The notes beneath the pieces were generated by a model. The model made no database searches. It saw only the letters and a program-made list of their open reading frames with translations, and was not told the DNA's origin. From an uncultured Leuconostoc sp. (GTDB taxonomy: Bacteria > Bacillota > Bacilli > Lactobacillales > Lactobacillaceae), in the NCBI GenBank assembly GCA_900554745.1, contig USIU01000024.1:1-10902 (forward strand): DNA of 10,902 nt, given 5' to 3'. Shown in pieces: positions 4,477 to 10,902 of the stretch. Numbering within the stretch: the stretch's first letter is position 1; the number at the start of each line of letters is the position of its first letter. The position numbers and the translations under genes are program-made.

Positions 4477-6414
4477 ATGCGCATTAATGATTTGCTAGCA
4501 GCCGAAACCATGATTTTGGATTTGCGAGCAACAGATAAGGTGGGAGCCTTTCGGGAAATGATTGCCGGTTTGAAACGGACTGGTCGTATTTCAAATGAAA
4601 ATGAGTTTTTAGAGGGGATTTTGGCGCGCGAGGCACAGACATCGACGGGGTTAGGTGACGGTATTGGGATTCCGCACGCGAAGAACGCCACGGTTCTTAA
4701 GCCGACGATTGTATTTGCCAGGTCAGCAGCTGGGGTTGATTACGACGCTTTGGACGGCCAACCAGTTCATTTAATCTTTATGATTGCTGTACCGGACACC
4801 GCCAGTAATACCCATCTAGAGGCGCTGGCTAATTTATCACGGTTTTTGTTACAGGATGGGTTCACAGATCAGCTGATGCGGGCAACGACCCCAGCTGATG
4901 TCCGTGACTTGTTTGATGAATCAGCACCGGAAGAAATTGGCGCAGATATCGCAGGCGTTAATCAAAATGCACCGTTGTTAGTAGCCGTGACAGCATGTAC
5001 GACTGGAATCGCCCACACTTACATGGCCGAGGAAGCACTAAAAAAGCAAGCTGTTGCGATGGGAGTTCGTATTAAGGTCGAAACTAACGGTGCTAGTGGT
5101 GTTGGCAACAAGTTAAATGATCAAGATATCGCTGAGGCGGCAGGTGTTATCATCGCGGCTGACAAAAAGGTTGAAATGGCCCGTTTTGCTAATAAGCCTT
5201 TGGTCAATGTGCCAGTTGCTGAAGGGATTCGCCATCCTGAGGCCTTGATTGATAAGGCTTTATCTGGGGATGCCCCAATTTACGAAACATCAGAGACGGC
5301 TTCTTCAAGTGTGAGTGATGAAAAGATGTCATTAGGGAAAGCCTTTTATCGTCATTTGATGAGTGGTGTCTCGAGCATGTTGCCATTCGTTATCGGTGGT
5401 GGAATTGCGATTGCGTTGGCCTTCCTAATTGACCAGAGTCTAGGCGTACCACATGATGCTTTGTCACAACTTGGAACCTACCATCCAGCCGCCGCATTCT
5501 TCAAACAAATTGGAAATACGGCATTCAATTTTATGTTGCCAGTTTTGGCAGGGTACATTGCATATTCAATCGCTGAAAAGCCCGGTTTAGTAGCCGGGTT
5601 TGTCGCGGGTGCGCTTGCAGCCAATGGATACAGTATTTTCAATGTTGGATTAGATACGAGTCATCAACCAGTGCCATCAGGATTCTTGGGTGCTTTGGTC
5701 GGTGGATTCTTGGCCGGTGGCGTGATGTTGGTTATGAAGCGTCTATTTGCTGGTTTGCCAAAGGCATTGGATGGAATTAAATCAATTCTCTTCTTCCCAG
5801 TGTTTGGGGTACTTGTGACCGGATTCTTGATGCTCCTAGTGAACATTCCGATGTCAGCCATTAATAGTGGTTTGAACGGCTTCCTGTCTGGTTTGAACGG
5901 GACCAATGCTATTTTGCTTGGGGCTTTGCTTGGCGGGATGGAAGCGATTGATATGGGTGGACCTGTTAACAAGGCCGCGTATGTCTTTGGAACTGGAACA
6001 TTAGCTGCGAGTGTTGCATCTGGTGGCTCAACCGTGATGGCTGCTGTCATGGCTGGCGGTATGGTGCCACCGTTGGCAATTTTCGTGGCAACGCTATTGT
6101 TCAAGCGTAAGTTTAGTCAAAAGAATCGCGAAGCAGGCTTGACCAATATTGTGATGGGACTAAGTTTTATCACTGAAGGGGCCATCCCATTTGCAGCCGC
6201 AGACCCAGCACGTGCTATTCCAAGCTTCGTGGCTGGATCAGCGTTGGCGGGTGGATTAGTTGGTTTGGCAGGCATTAAGTTGCTTGCCCCACACGGTGGT
6301 ATCTTTGTGGTCGCCTTGACGAACTCACCATTCCTATATCTACTCTTTGTAGCGATTGGTGCAGTTGTGGCAGGCATTATTTACGGCCTACTTAAAGTAC
6401 CAGACAATCAATAA
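4477..6414 (+). CDS. fruA: Fructose-specific PTS transporter, EIIABC fusion
   Basis: This single 645-residue membrane protein takes up fructose and phosphorylates it to fructose 1-phosphate, using phosphate from HPr. Domain order is A-B-C. EIIA spans about 1-148 with the phosphorylated histidine H67 in GIGIPHAKN. EIIB spans about 166-265 with the phosphocysteine C174 in VTACTTGIAHT. A Ser/Glu-rich linker (about 268-285) follows. EIIC spans about 286-640, with many membrane helices and the conserved GGPVNKAAY (494-502) and FITEGAIPF (564-572), typical of fructose-family EIIC. All active-site residues are present and the length is normal, so it should work. GGGGGAG at 4465-4471 precedes the ATG. 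It is the last gene of fruRKA, followed by a strong terminator. Expression is presumably lowered by CcpA and set by FruR. Mannose-type uptake as a side activity is possible. Confidence 0.95.
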   Translation: MRINDLLAAETMILDLRATDKVGAFREMIAGLKRTGRISNENEFLEGILAREAQTSTGLGDGIGIPHAKNATVLKPTIVFARSAAGVDYDALDGQPVHLIFMIAVPDTASNTHLEALANLSRFLLQDGFTDQLMRATTPADVRDLFDESAPEEIGADIAGVNQNAPLLVAVTACTTGIAHTYMAEEALKKQAVAMGVRIKVETNGASGVGNKLNDQDIAEAAGVIIAADKKVEMARFANKPLVNVPVAEGIRHPEALIDKALSGDAPIYETSETASSSVSDEKMSLGKAFYRHLMSGVSSMLPFVIGGGIAIALAFLIDQSLGVPHDALSQLGTYHPAAAFFKQIGNTAFNFMLPVLAGYIAYSIAEKPGLVAGFVAGALAANGYSIFNVGLDTSHQPVPSGFLGALVGGFLAGGVMLVMKRLFAGLPKALDGIKSILFFPVFGVLVTGFLMLLVNIPMSAINSGLNGFLSGLNGTNAILLGALLGGMEAIDMGGPVNKAAYVFGTGTLAASVASGGSTVMAAVMAGGMVPPLAIFVATLLFKRKFSQKNREAGLTNIVMGLSFITEGAIPFAAADPARAIPSFVAGSALAGGLVGLAGIKLLAPHGGIFVVALTNSPFLYLLFVAIGAVVAGIIYGLLKVPDNQ

Positions 6415-6433
6415 TTGCGAATTAAACAAAAGT

Positions 6434-6471
6434 AAAAACAGCGTGAAATACAGTGGTCACGCTGTTTTTTT
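6434..6471 (+). terminator. Intrinsic terminator of the fruRKA operon
   Basis: AAAAACAGCGTGA (6434-6446) pairs perfectly with TCACGCTGTTTTT (6457-6469) across a 10-base loop, and seven Ts run 6465-6471. Confidence 0.95.
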
Positions 6472-6523
6472 GTCGTTTCTGGCACAAAAAATATGCCAAA
6501 CATATACACATTTAGTAAGTGGG

Positions 6524-6532
6524 TGATAGAAT
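6524..6532 (+). promoter_or_regulatory. Extended -10 promoter of the OFA transporter gene
   Basis: TGATAGAAT gives TG-n-TAGAAT, an extended -10. No good -35 lies at the right distance. The start would be near 6539, six bases before the cre. Confidence 0.5.
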
Positions 6533-6544
6533 AGAATAACAGAG

Positions 6545-6558
6545 AGAAAGCGCTTACA
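6545..6558. promoter_or_regulatory. CcpA cre site of the OFA transporter gene
   Basis: On the minus strand TGTAAGCGCTTTCT fits the cre consensus at every position. It lies between the predicted transcription start and the ribosome binding site (6563-6568). This fits roadblock repression in the presence of preferred sugars. It shares 14 identical bases with the fru cre region. Confidence 0.85.
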
Positions 6559-6572
6559 TTTAGGAGGGCGTT

Positions 6573-7850
6573 ATGACGGGGCAGGTAAAATCAGGGGGAT
6601 ATAACCGCTGGTTAGTTATTTTTGGGACCGCGCTGGTGCAATTAGGAGTTGGAACATTTTATGCATGGTCCATATTTAATACACCGATTTTGAAAATGTT
6701 TGGGGAGTTGTCACTCGACAAGCAAGGAAACGTTGCTGCTGTGCAACCACACCTTGGTTCGGTGTCATTGATATTTTCAATTGGCTCGCTAACGCTGGCT
6801 TTATCAACAATTTTTGTCGGTAAACTGGTCAAACGATTTGGCATTCGCCGTGTGACGGTTGCTGCTGGACTAGTGTTTGGACTTTCGGCATTTATTGTGT
6901 CGCGACTTGATTCACCATCGCAATTATGGCTATACTACATATTCGCTGGCGTCACCCTTGGCGCGGCTGACGGAATCGCCTATATGGCAACTTTATCAAA
7001 CGCGATTAAGTGGTTCCCTGAGAAAACGGGCTTTATTTCAGGGATTTCGATTGCGTTTTATGGTCTCGGCTCATTTGTGTTTAAGTATGTAGATTCAGCT
7101 TTGCTAGGGAATGACCTCGTGAACAATTTGCCTCGTGCGCTGATGGGCTGGGGGACGTTGGTGACGATTTTAATTTTAGTTGGGTCACTATTCTTGCGTG
7201 ATGCACCAGAAACCCAAACGGCTAATACAACGGCCAAGCATCAATTCACAACGTTAGAAATGTTGCGCACACCACAGGCATACCTATTGTTTGTGGCCTT
7301 GTTTACGATTTCATTGAGCGTGTACTTAACGGGAATTGCGGCCAACCTTGGGACTAACTTGGCCGGTCTATCAATTGAACGTGCGACGACGGTTGTGGCA
7401 TTGATTGCTATTGCCAATACGTTTGGTCGATTTGTGATCGGGTCACTGTCTGACCGATTCGGTCGCAAACCGATGCTGATTTTAACTTATAGTGCGACGT
7501 TGGTTGCGGTATTGGTCTTGACGTTGAGTCAGCATCTGGCTGCACCGGTCTTTTATGGCATGATGATGATGGTTGGTTTCTTTTTTGGTGGCACAATTAC
7601 AGTGTTCCCATCGTTGGTTGGGGATTACTTTGGTTTGAAAAATCACAGTCAGAATTACGCGTTAATTTATCAAGGGTTCGGATTTGGTAGTCTGGCAGGA
7701 GCGATTATTTTGTCGCTGGCCGGCGGGAATTTGACTGTTGTGTTGTATGTTTACATTATTTTGTTAATTTTGTCATTGGCCATTTGGTTCATGATTAGGG
7801 TACCTAAAAATTCGAAGACGGTAGCTAATCCTGAAACTGGACAGGCGTAG
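6573..7850 (+). CDS. MFS transporter of the OFA (oxalate/formate antiporter-like) family
   Basis: The 425-residue membrane protein has about 12 helices. Family marks are TM1 with LGVGTFYAWSIFNTPI (24-39), GAADGIAYMATLSNAIKWFP (130-149), KTGFISGISIAFYGLGS (151-167), and the C-terminal-half run FPSLVGDYFGLKNHSQNYAL (345-364) followed by GFGFGS. MFS motif A appears between helices 2 and 3 (GKLVKRFGIRR, 83-93) and again as SDRFGRKP (293-300). Members move small carboxylates; the substrate here is not shown by sequence, and oxalate/formate exchange should not be assumed. Pyruvate, lactate or formate are plausible for a fermenting host. The site TAGGAGGG (6561-6568) gives a firm start. The gene is monocistronic, with a cre before it and a terminator after, so it is probably made when preferred sugar runs out. 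Confidence 0.88.
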   Translation: MTGQVKSGGYNRWLVIFGTALVQLGVGTFYAWSIFNTPILKMFGELSLDKQGNVAAVQPHLGSVSLIFSIGSLTLALSTIFVGKLVKRFGIRRVTVAAGLVFGLSAFIVSRLDSPSQLWLYYIFAGVTLGAADGIAYMATLSNAIKWFPEKTGFISGISIAFYGLGSFVFKYVDSALLGNDLVNNLPRALMGWGTLVTILILVGSLFLRDAPETQTANTTAKHQFTTLEMLRTPQAYLLFVALFTISLSVYLTGIAANLGTNLAGLSIERATTVVALIAIANTFGRFVIGSLSDRFGRKPMLILTYSATLVAVLVLTLSQHLAAPVFYGMMMMVGFFFGGTITVFPSLVGDYFGLKNHSQNYALIYQGFGFGSLAGAIILSLAGGNLTVVLYVYIILLILSLAIWFMIRVPKNSKTVANPETGQA

Positions 7851-7857
7851 ATGACGT

Positions 7858-7888
7858 AAGTGACTGGCAATTGCTGGTCACTTTTTTT
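7858..7888 (+). terminator. Intrinsic terminator of the OFA transporter gene
   Basis: AAGTGAC (7858-7864) pairs with GTCACTT (7877-7883), the stem continuing inward through two G-T pairs and GCAA/TTGC. Seven Ts run 7882-7888. Confidence 0.88.
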
Positions 7889-7957
7889 GTTCGATGGCAG
7901 AAATCAAAAGTGATTTTATGTGAATTTTAACTTCTGTTTTATCAACGGTTTTTCTTG

Positions 7958-7966
7958 TGATATGTT
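7958..7966 (+). promoter_or_regulatory. Candidate extended -10 promoter of the oxidoreductase gene
   Basis: TGATATGTT gives TG-n-TATGTT. There is no clear -35. If used, the leader is only about 20 bases long. Confidence 0.4.
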
Positions 7967-7994
7967 AGTGGCATAAATGAATGGGGGTACTATG

Positions 7995-8954
7995 ATGACG
8001 TTAAATTGGGGGATTATTGGAACGGGTACAATTGCCAATGAGATGGCGGCTGCTTTGCTGGCACACAACCATCCAGCAACTGCAGTAACTGCACGCAATC
8101 AGGAGAAGTTGGCGCAGTTTGCTGATAAGTATCAAATTCCAACGACTTATGGCACAGTGGCAGAATTGCTGGCAGATGATAATATTGATGCGGTTTATAT
8201 TGCGACACCGCATAACACACATTTTGAATTCATCAAACAAGCTTTCGAACACGGTAAGCATGTCTTGGCCGAAAAGGCAATTACGGTGTCATACGAAGAG
8301 TATGCGATTGTTCAAAAACTTGCTGAGGAAAAGGGACTAGTTTTGATGGAAGCTATGACACCAGTTCATATGCCACTATTCAAGCGCCTGCGCAATTCGG
8401 TCGAGAACGGGGCACTCGGGCAAATTAAAATGATCAACACAACCTTTGGCAGCCATAAGCCATATGATCCAACGAATCGTTTCTTCAATCCAGACTTGGC
8501 AGGTGGGGCCTTGTTGGACATTGGTGGATACGCCACCCAATCAACCTTATACTTTATGACCAGTGCACCTAACGTTGTAAAATCAGCGATGGTGCCATTC
8601 GAAACTGGCGTGGATGAACAGTCGGTGACCTTGTTGGTTAACCAAGATAATGAAATGGCAACGATTACTAACTCAATGCAAGCTAAGCAACCGAAGGCAG
8701 TGACGATTTCTGGTACAAAGGGATACTTCCGTATTATGGACTTTCCACGTGCCGATTCTGCCCAGTGGTATCACACTGAAACAGGTGAGATGGAGACAAT
8801 TGCGCTTGGTAACACCGCGGATGCTTTATGGTATGAAATTGTTGATTTTGAAGCTGCTGTTGATGATGATGCTATTGCCAAGCATTTCGCAACATTTACT
8901 GAGACGCAATTCCAAGTGTTAGCCAAGATTCAGCAGGAGTGGCAAGGCGCATAA
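7995..8954 (+). CDS. Gfo/Idh/MocA-family NAD(P)-dependent oxidoreductase
   Basis: From ATG 7995 the protein has 319 residues. The N-terminal Rossmann domain opens with WGIIGTGTIA (5-14), then a beta-alpha segment ending in VYIATPHNTH (67-76). LAEKAITVS (91-99) carries the family lysine K94, with Ala where Pro is usual in EKP. The C-terminal sheet domain holds NPDLAGGALLDIGGYATQ (165-182), where Tyr179 takes the place often held by His, as in dihydrodiol dehydrogenase/xylose dehydrogenase-like members. Such enzymes oxidise or reduce sugars, polyols or their derivatives in the cytoplasm; the substrate cannot be told here. Longer starts exist (7977, 7992), but 7995 is best spaced to GGGGG (7983-7987), which would lie inside the coding region if 7977 were used. 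The gene is monocistronic and ends at a shared terminator. Confidence 0.87.
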   Translation: MTLNWGIIGTGTIANEMAAALLAHNHPATAVTARNQEKLAQFADKYQIPTTYGTVAELLADDNIDAVYIATPHNTHFEFIKQAFEHGKHVLAEKAITVSYEEYAIVQKLAEEKGLVLMEAMTPVHMPLFKRLRNSVENGALGQIKMINTTFGSHKPYDPTNRFFNPDLAGGALLDIGGYATQSTLYFMTSAPNVVKSAMVPFETGVDEQSVTLLVNQDNEMATITNSMQAKQPKAVTISGTKGYFRIMDFPRADSAQWYHTETGEMETIALGNTADALWYEIVDFEAAVDDDAIAKHFATFTETQFQVLAKIQQEWQGA

Positions 8955-8966
8955 TACAAAATAGGA

Positions 8967-9005
8967 AAAGAACCCGTCAGCGTAAAAATTGCTGACGGGT
9001 TCTTT
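8967..9005. terminator. Two-way terminator between convergent genes
   Basis: AAAGAACCCGTCAGC (8967-8981) pairs perfectly with GCTGACGGGTTCTTT (8991-9005), a 15-bp stem with 9-base loop GTAAAAATT. It ends two bases from the stop codon of the minus-strand transporter and 12 bases after the plus-strand stop. T tracts are short on both sides, but stem strength and position make it a likely shared terminator. Confidence 0.85.
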
Positions 9006-9007
9006 AC

Positions 9008-9973
9008 TTATGAGTAGTTTCTTTTACGAAGGCGCCAGTTGCCGGCCAAATTGATGCCGGTGATACCGAAGAGCATAATAGCTAAACCGGTTAGCTGGAG
9101 ATGGTTTGGCAAGGTGTGCCCAAGAAATACCAAGCCCAACAAGACAGTGAAAATCACCTCAAATGATTGCGTTGCTTCAACTGTTGCTAAGGTTTCCATA
9201 TTTCGGGCTGCCATGGCTGTTGCTTGGAAAAACAGCACCGTGGCAATAACACCGGACGACAACGCTACACTGAACGTGCTTACTAGCGTGCCTTGACTAG
9301 GCAAACCAGCTTTCAAATACCCGATAATGCTCAGGACAATGAAGGTTGGATAGGTGGCAATTAGCATCCCGAAAACTTTTTCCAAGCCATTGAAGGTTGG
9401 ATACCGGTTACCGATTTGGCGATTACCCAGTGGATAACATACCGCCGCAATAATGATGGCAACAATGGCAAACCAAAACATCGGGGTAACCTGGCTGAAG
9501 CCGTTGGTTTGGACGGTTGTGAGGCCAATTCCAAGTAAGATGACGACCATCCATTTAATTTTGTTTCCCGGAATTTTAAGGCGGTGCTTATTTCCCGAAT
9601 TGTCTGTGACGGTCATCAATGGCGTGGTCAATACACCAAAAACGATGGTGAGTTGCCAGAGACTTGAAACGAGCCATCCTGGTAAGAACTGCGCTGACCA
9701 GGTGAGGGGAACGTAGAAAAGAACAAAACAAACGTTGCTCCAAATTAACCAGTAACTCGGTGCCTCTTTCATACTAGTCAAAACCCGCCTGAAATCGGAT
9801 TTTAGTTGTGGTACGCGACCTAGCAACATAATCATGGGCAACATCCATAAATAACGCAAGGTGGCGACCCATATCCAATAACCTGAATCAGATAGATTAA
9901 TCTCATTTAACAAAAAAGTCAGCGAAAAAAATAGGGCCGCTAAGATACCCAGTAAAATTGCTTTGATTGCCAT
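9008..9973 (-). CDS. DMT-superfamily transporter, EmrE-like putative multidrug efflux family
   Basis: The protein has 321 residues and about 10 hydrophobic helices, at roughly 4-23, 33-52, 74-93, 98-120, 139-157, 163-182, 200-220, 228-250, 269-286 and 292-311. A basic C-terminal tail (WRLRKRNY) is probably cytoplasmic. It resembles the 'putative multidrug resistance efflux transporter' branch of the drug/metabolite transporters: an N-terminal LLGILAALFFSLTFLLNE segment and FFQATAMAARNMETLATVEA (248-267) in the second half. True substrates of this branch are mostly unknown and drug export is not shown here. The start has a full AGGAGG eight bases or so upstream, next to the stop of the XRE-cupin gene (9-base gap), so the two are co-transcribed and probably translationally coupled. 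The neighbouring regulator likely controls its expression. Confidence 0.8.
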   Translation of the reverse strand: MAIKAILLGILAALFFSLTFLLNEINLSDSGYWIWVATLRYLWMLPMIMLLGRVPQLKSDFRRVLTSMKEAPSYWLIWSNVCFVLFYVPLTWSAQFLPGWLVSSLWQLTIVFGVLTTPLMTVTDNSGNKHRLKIPGNKIKWMVVILLGIGLTTVQTNGFSQVTPMFWFAIVAIIIAAVCYPLGNRQIGNRYPTFNGLEKVFGMLIATYPTFIVLSIIGYLKAGLPSQGTLVSTFSVALSSGVIATVLFFQATAMAARNMETLATVEATQSFEVIFTVLLGLVFLGHTLPNHLQLTGLAIMLFGITGINLAGNWRLRKRNYS

Positions 9974-9982
9974 AATGACCTC

Positions 9983-10531
9983 CTAACGATCGTATATCAT
10001 GAGGCTGATGAACGATGCTTCTTCCATTGCGTCGTTTCGATAAACGTGTGGAAAGGCACCGTTGAATTTTGCTAAACTGCCGGCTGGAATAACATACGAT
10101 TGGCCGTTAATCGCCATTGTTAGTGTGCCGCTTCTTACCAGTAGTACTTCAACGGTCCCTGGGACGTGGGCAGCAGATTCACGCTCAGTTAGCGAAGACA
10201 AGTTGAGGTCAAAGACTTCAAATTTGGTATTTGCTAAGGTACTGAAAATTGATTGGACCTTCACTCCTGGATTGTCACTAGGGATATCATGAAAATCAGC
10301 GGGAGTAGCCAGCTCAAAATCAACTGTATCGGTTGCGAAAAAATAGTTGATTGGCACGGCCAGACCACTTGATATTTTCCACAACGTATCAATGGATGGG
10401 GATGTCGTATGACGTTCAATGTTATTTAGCGATGCGGCGCTAACGCCTGTTAACTCGCTGGTTTCTTGTAGGGTTAATTGGCGTTGTTGGCGAATTTCTT
10501 TTAGCCGGTTTCCCACGATATCTGTAATCAT
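9983..10531 (-). CDS. XRE-family regulator with C-terminal cupin domain
   Basis: The 182-residue protein has an XRE HTH at about 7-62 (LKEIRQQRQLTLQETSELTG, then SAASLNNIERHTTSPS, with recognition helix near 31-39), a linker, and a small cupin barrel at about 105-178. Cupin marks are HVPGTVEVLLVRSGTLTMAI (122-141, with H122 and E128), INGQSYVIPAGS (141-152) and FPHVYRN (160-166, with H162); these His and Glu could hold a metal or small ligand. Proteins of this build sense a small molecule with the cupin and repress or activate a nearby gene. Here the only co-transcribed gene is the DMT transporter. AAGGAG at the expected distance supports the start. A near-consensus promoter lies upstream with a palindrome over its start site, fitting autoregulation. 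The signal is unknown. Confidence 0.9.
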   Translation of the reverse strand: MITDIVGNRLKEIRQQRQLTLQETSELTGVSAASLNNIERHTTSPSIDTLWKISSGLAVPINYFFATDTVDFELATPADFHDIPSDNPGVKVQSIFSTLANTKFEVFDLNLSSLTERESAAHVPGTVEVLLVRSGTLTMAINGQSYVIPAGSLAKFNGAFPHVYRNDAMEEASFISLMIYDR

Positions 10532-10549
10532 AAACGCTCCTTTTTTAAT

Positions 10550-10563
10550 ATATTAGATAATAT
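10550..10563. promoter_or_regulatory. Palindrome over the XRE-cupin transcription start, candidate operator
   Basis: ATATTA-GA-TAATAT is a perfect 6+6 inverted repeat with a 2-base centre. It lies immediately downstream of the minus-strand -10 (10566-10571) and over the likely transcription start, between promoter and ribosome binding site. A second, less perfect symmetry, TTTACTATACTAAA (10563-10576), covers the -10 itself. Either could be the XRE-cupin protein's own binding site. Confidence 0.45.
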
Positions 10564-10565
10564 TT

Positions 10566-10593
10566 ACTATACTAAACAAAGTGTGGGTGTCAA
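10566..10593 (-). promoter_or_regulatory. Promoter of the XRE-cupin/DMT transporter operon
   Basis: Read on the minus strand: TTGACA (10593-10588), 16-base gap, TATAGT (10571-10566). This is among the best promoter matches in the window. Confidence 0.75.
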
Positions 10594-10743
10594 TAATGCT
10601 TTGCATTTTAAATCGCATTTTGAATTGTTTACTCGTTGAAATTTTGAGAAAAATCACCAATTTTCATGTGTTACGCTACTATTTGTAGGCATTGATAGGT
10701 TGGTCGTGTCTCACTATGATTATGAGTGAAAGGAGGGATATGT

Positions 10744-10902
10744 ATGCAATCAATAAATAGAACACGGAAGCTTGTCCTAATCGCGTTATTTACTGCAATT
10801 ATTCTGATTCAATCTATGGTTCCTATGCTGGGCTTACTGCCACTGGGGGCTTTTGCGGTTGGACTATCGGTTCAAATTATTGGTGTGACTGTAGCGATTG
10901 GC
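10744..10902 (+). CDS. ECF transporter S-component-like membrane protein, 3' end outside window
   Basis: Fifty-three codons are visible. A short basic start (MQSINRTRK) leads into a hydrophobic helix (residues 10-25), then VPMLGLLPLGAF (26-37) and a second hydrophobic stretch. The run QSMVPMLG-LPLG is the usual opening of substrate-binding S components of energy-coupling-factor transporters, which bind a vitamin or other micronutrient and dock on a shared ATPase module encoded elsewhere. AAAGGAGG (10729-10736), seven bases before the ATG, decides the start. The substrate cannot be told from this fragment. The gene is divergent from the XRE-cupin operon across 212 bases. A weak -10 (TACTAT, 10677-10682) without a good -35, and a short hairpin TCACT/AGTGA (10711-10715 with 10725-10729) just before the ribosome binding site, were the only signals; no known riboswitch was recognised. 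Confidence 0.65.
   Translation, partial: MQSINRTRKLVLIALFTAIILIQSMVPMLGLLPLGAFAVGLSVQIIGVTVAIG

Noticed and set aside
7938..7958. A cre-like sequence before the Gfo/Idh gene (around AACGGTTTTTC).
   Set aside because: It fits the consensus at only about 11 of 14 positions and lacks the conserved TG start, so I did not call it.
9039..9716. Plus-strand open frames inside the DMT transporter gene.
   Set aside because: They are antisense shadows of a conserved membrane protein with a good start, ribosome binding site and operon partner.
10594..10743. Riboswitch or T-box leader before the ECF S-component-like gene.
   Set aside because: No conserved T-box or FMN/TPP-type core was recognised. Only a 5-bp hairpin is visible, too little to support a call.

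Overview
The window looks like chromosomal DNA from a low-to-mid GC Firmicute, most likely a lactic acid bacterium (Lactobacillales). Pointers are the strong purine-rich ribosome binding sites, near-consensus CcpA cre sites, a DeoR/1-phosphofructokinase/PTS EIIABC fructose operon, an Rgg/PlcR-like (RRNPP-type) regulator, a DMT efflux-type transporter paired with an XRE-cupin regulator, and an ECF-transporter S component. A Weissella/Leuconostoc-like host is a guess from overall feel only; no rRNA or marker gene is present to settle it.

Layout. 1-1640 is visibly AT-rich. It holds the 3' end of a zinc-type alcohol dehydrogenase/quinone oxidoreductase, an RRNPP-like regulator with a HTH and a TPR-like C-terminal part, and a 59-residue two-helix membrane protein. 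The regulator and the small membrane gene carry nearly the same inverted-repeat motif at a similar distance before their starts. From 1560 to 2672 there is a CsbD-family stress protein with two tandem promoters and its own terminator, then a monocistronic 5'(3')-deoxyribonucleotidase (HAD fold) with promoter, candidate cre site and terminator.

2700-6471 is the fructose operon fruR-fruK-fruA. It has a TTGCAA-17-TATAGT promoter, a perfect cre just after the expected transcription start, a 4-base fruR/fruK overlap, and a strong terminator after fruA. FruA imports fructose as fructose 1-phosphate, FruK makes fructose 1,6-bisphosphate, and FruR is the presumed local regulator. 6524-7888 is a single OFA-family MFS transporter, also with a perfect cre between promoter and ribosome binding site. 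7958-8954 is a single Gfo/Idh/MocA oxidoreductase. A 15-bp perfect hairpin at 8967-9005 separates it from a convergent two-gene unit.

That minus-strand unit is an XRE-cupin regulator (9983-10531) followed by an EmrE-type DMT transporter (9008-9973). The regulator's stop codon is next to the transporter's ribosome binding site, and an A/T-rich palindrome lies over the predicted transcription start. Divergent from it, the first 53 codons of an ECF S-component-like membrane protein run off the right edge.

No tRNA, rRNA, insertion sequence, CRISPR array or prophage gene was seen. Most genes are ordinary. The points most worth testing are the shared motif around the RRNPP-like regulator and small membrane protein, the set of three similarly placed cre sites, and the XRE-cupin/DMT pair with its operator-like palindrome.
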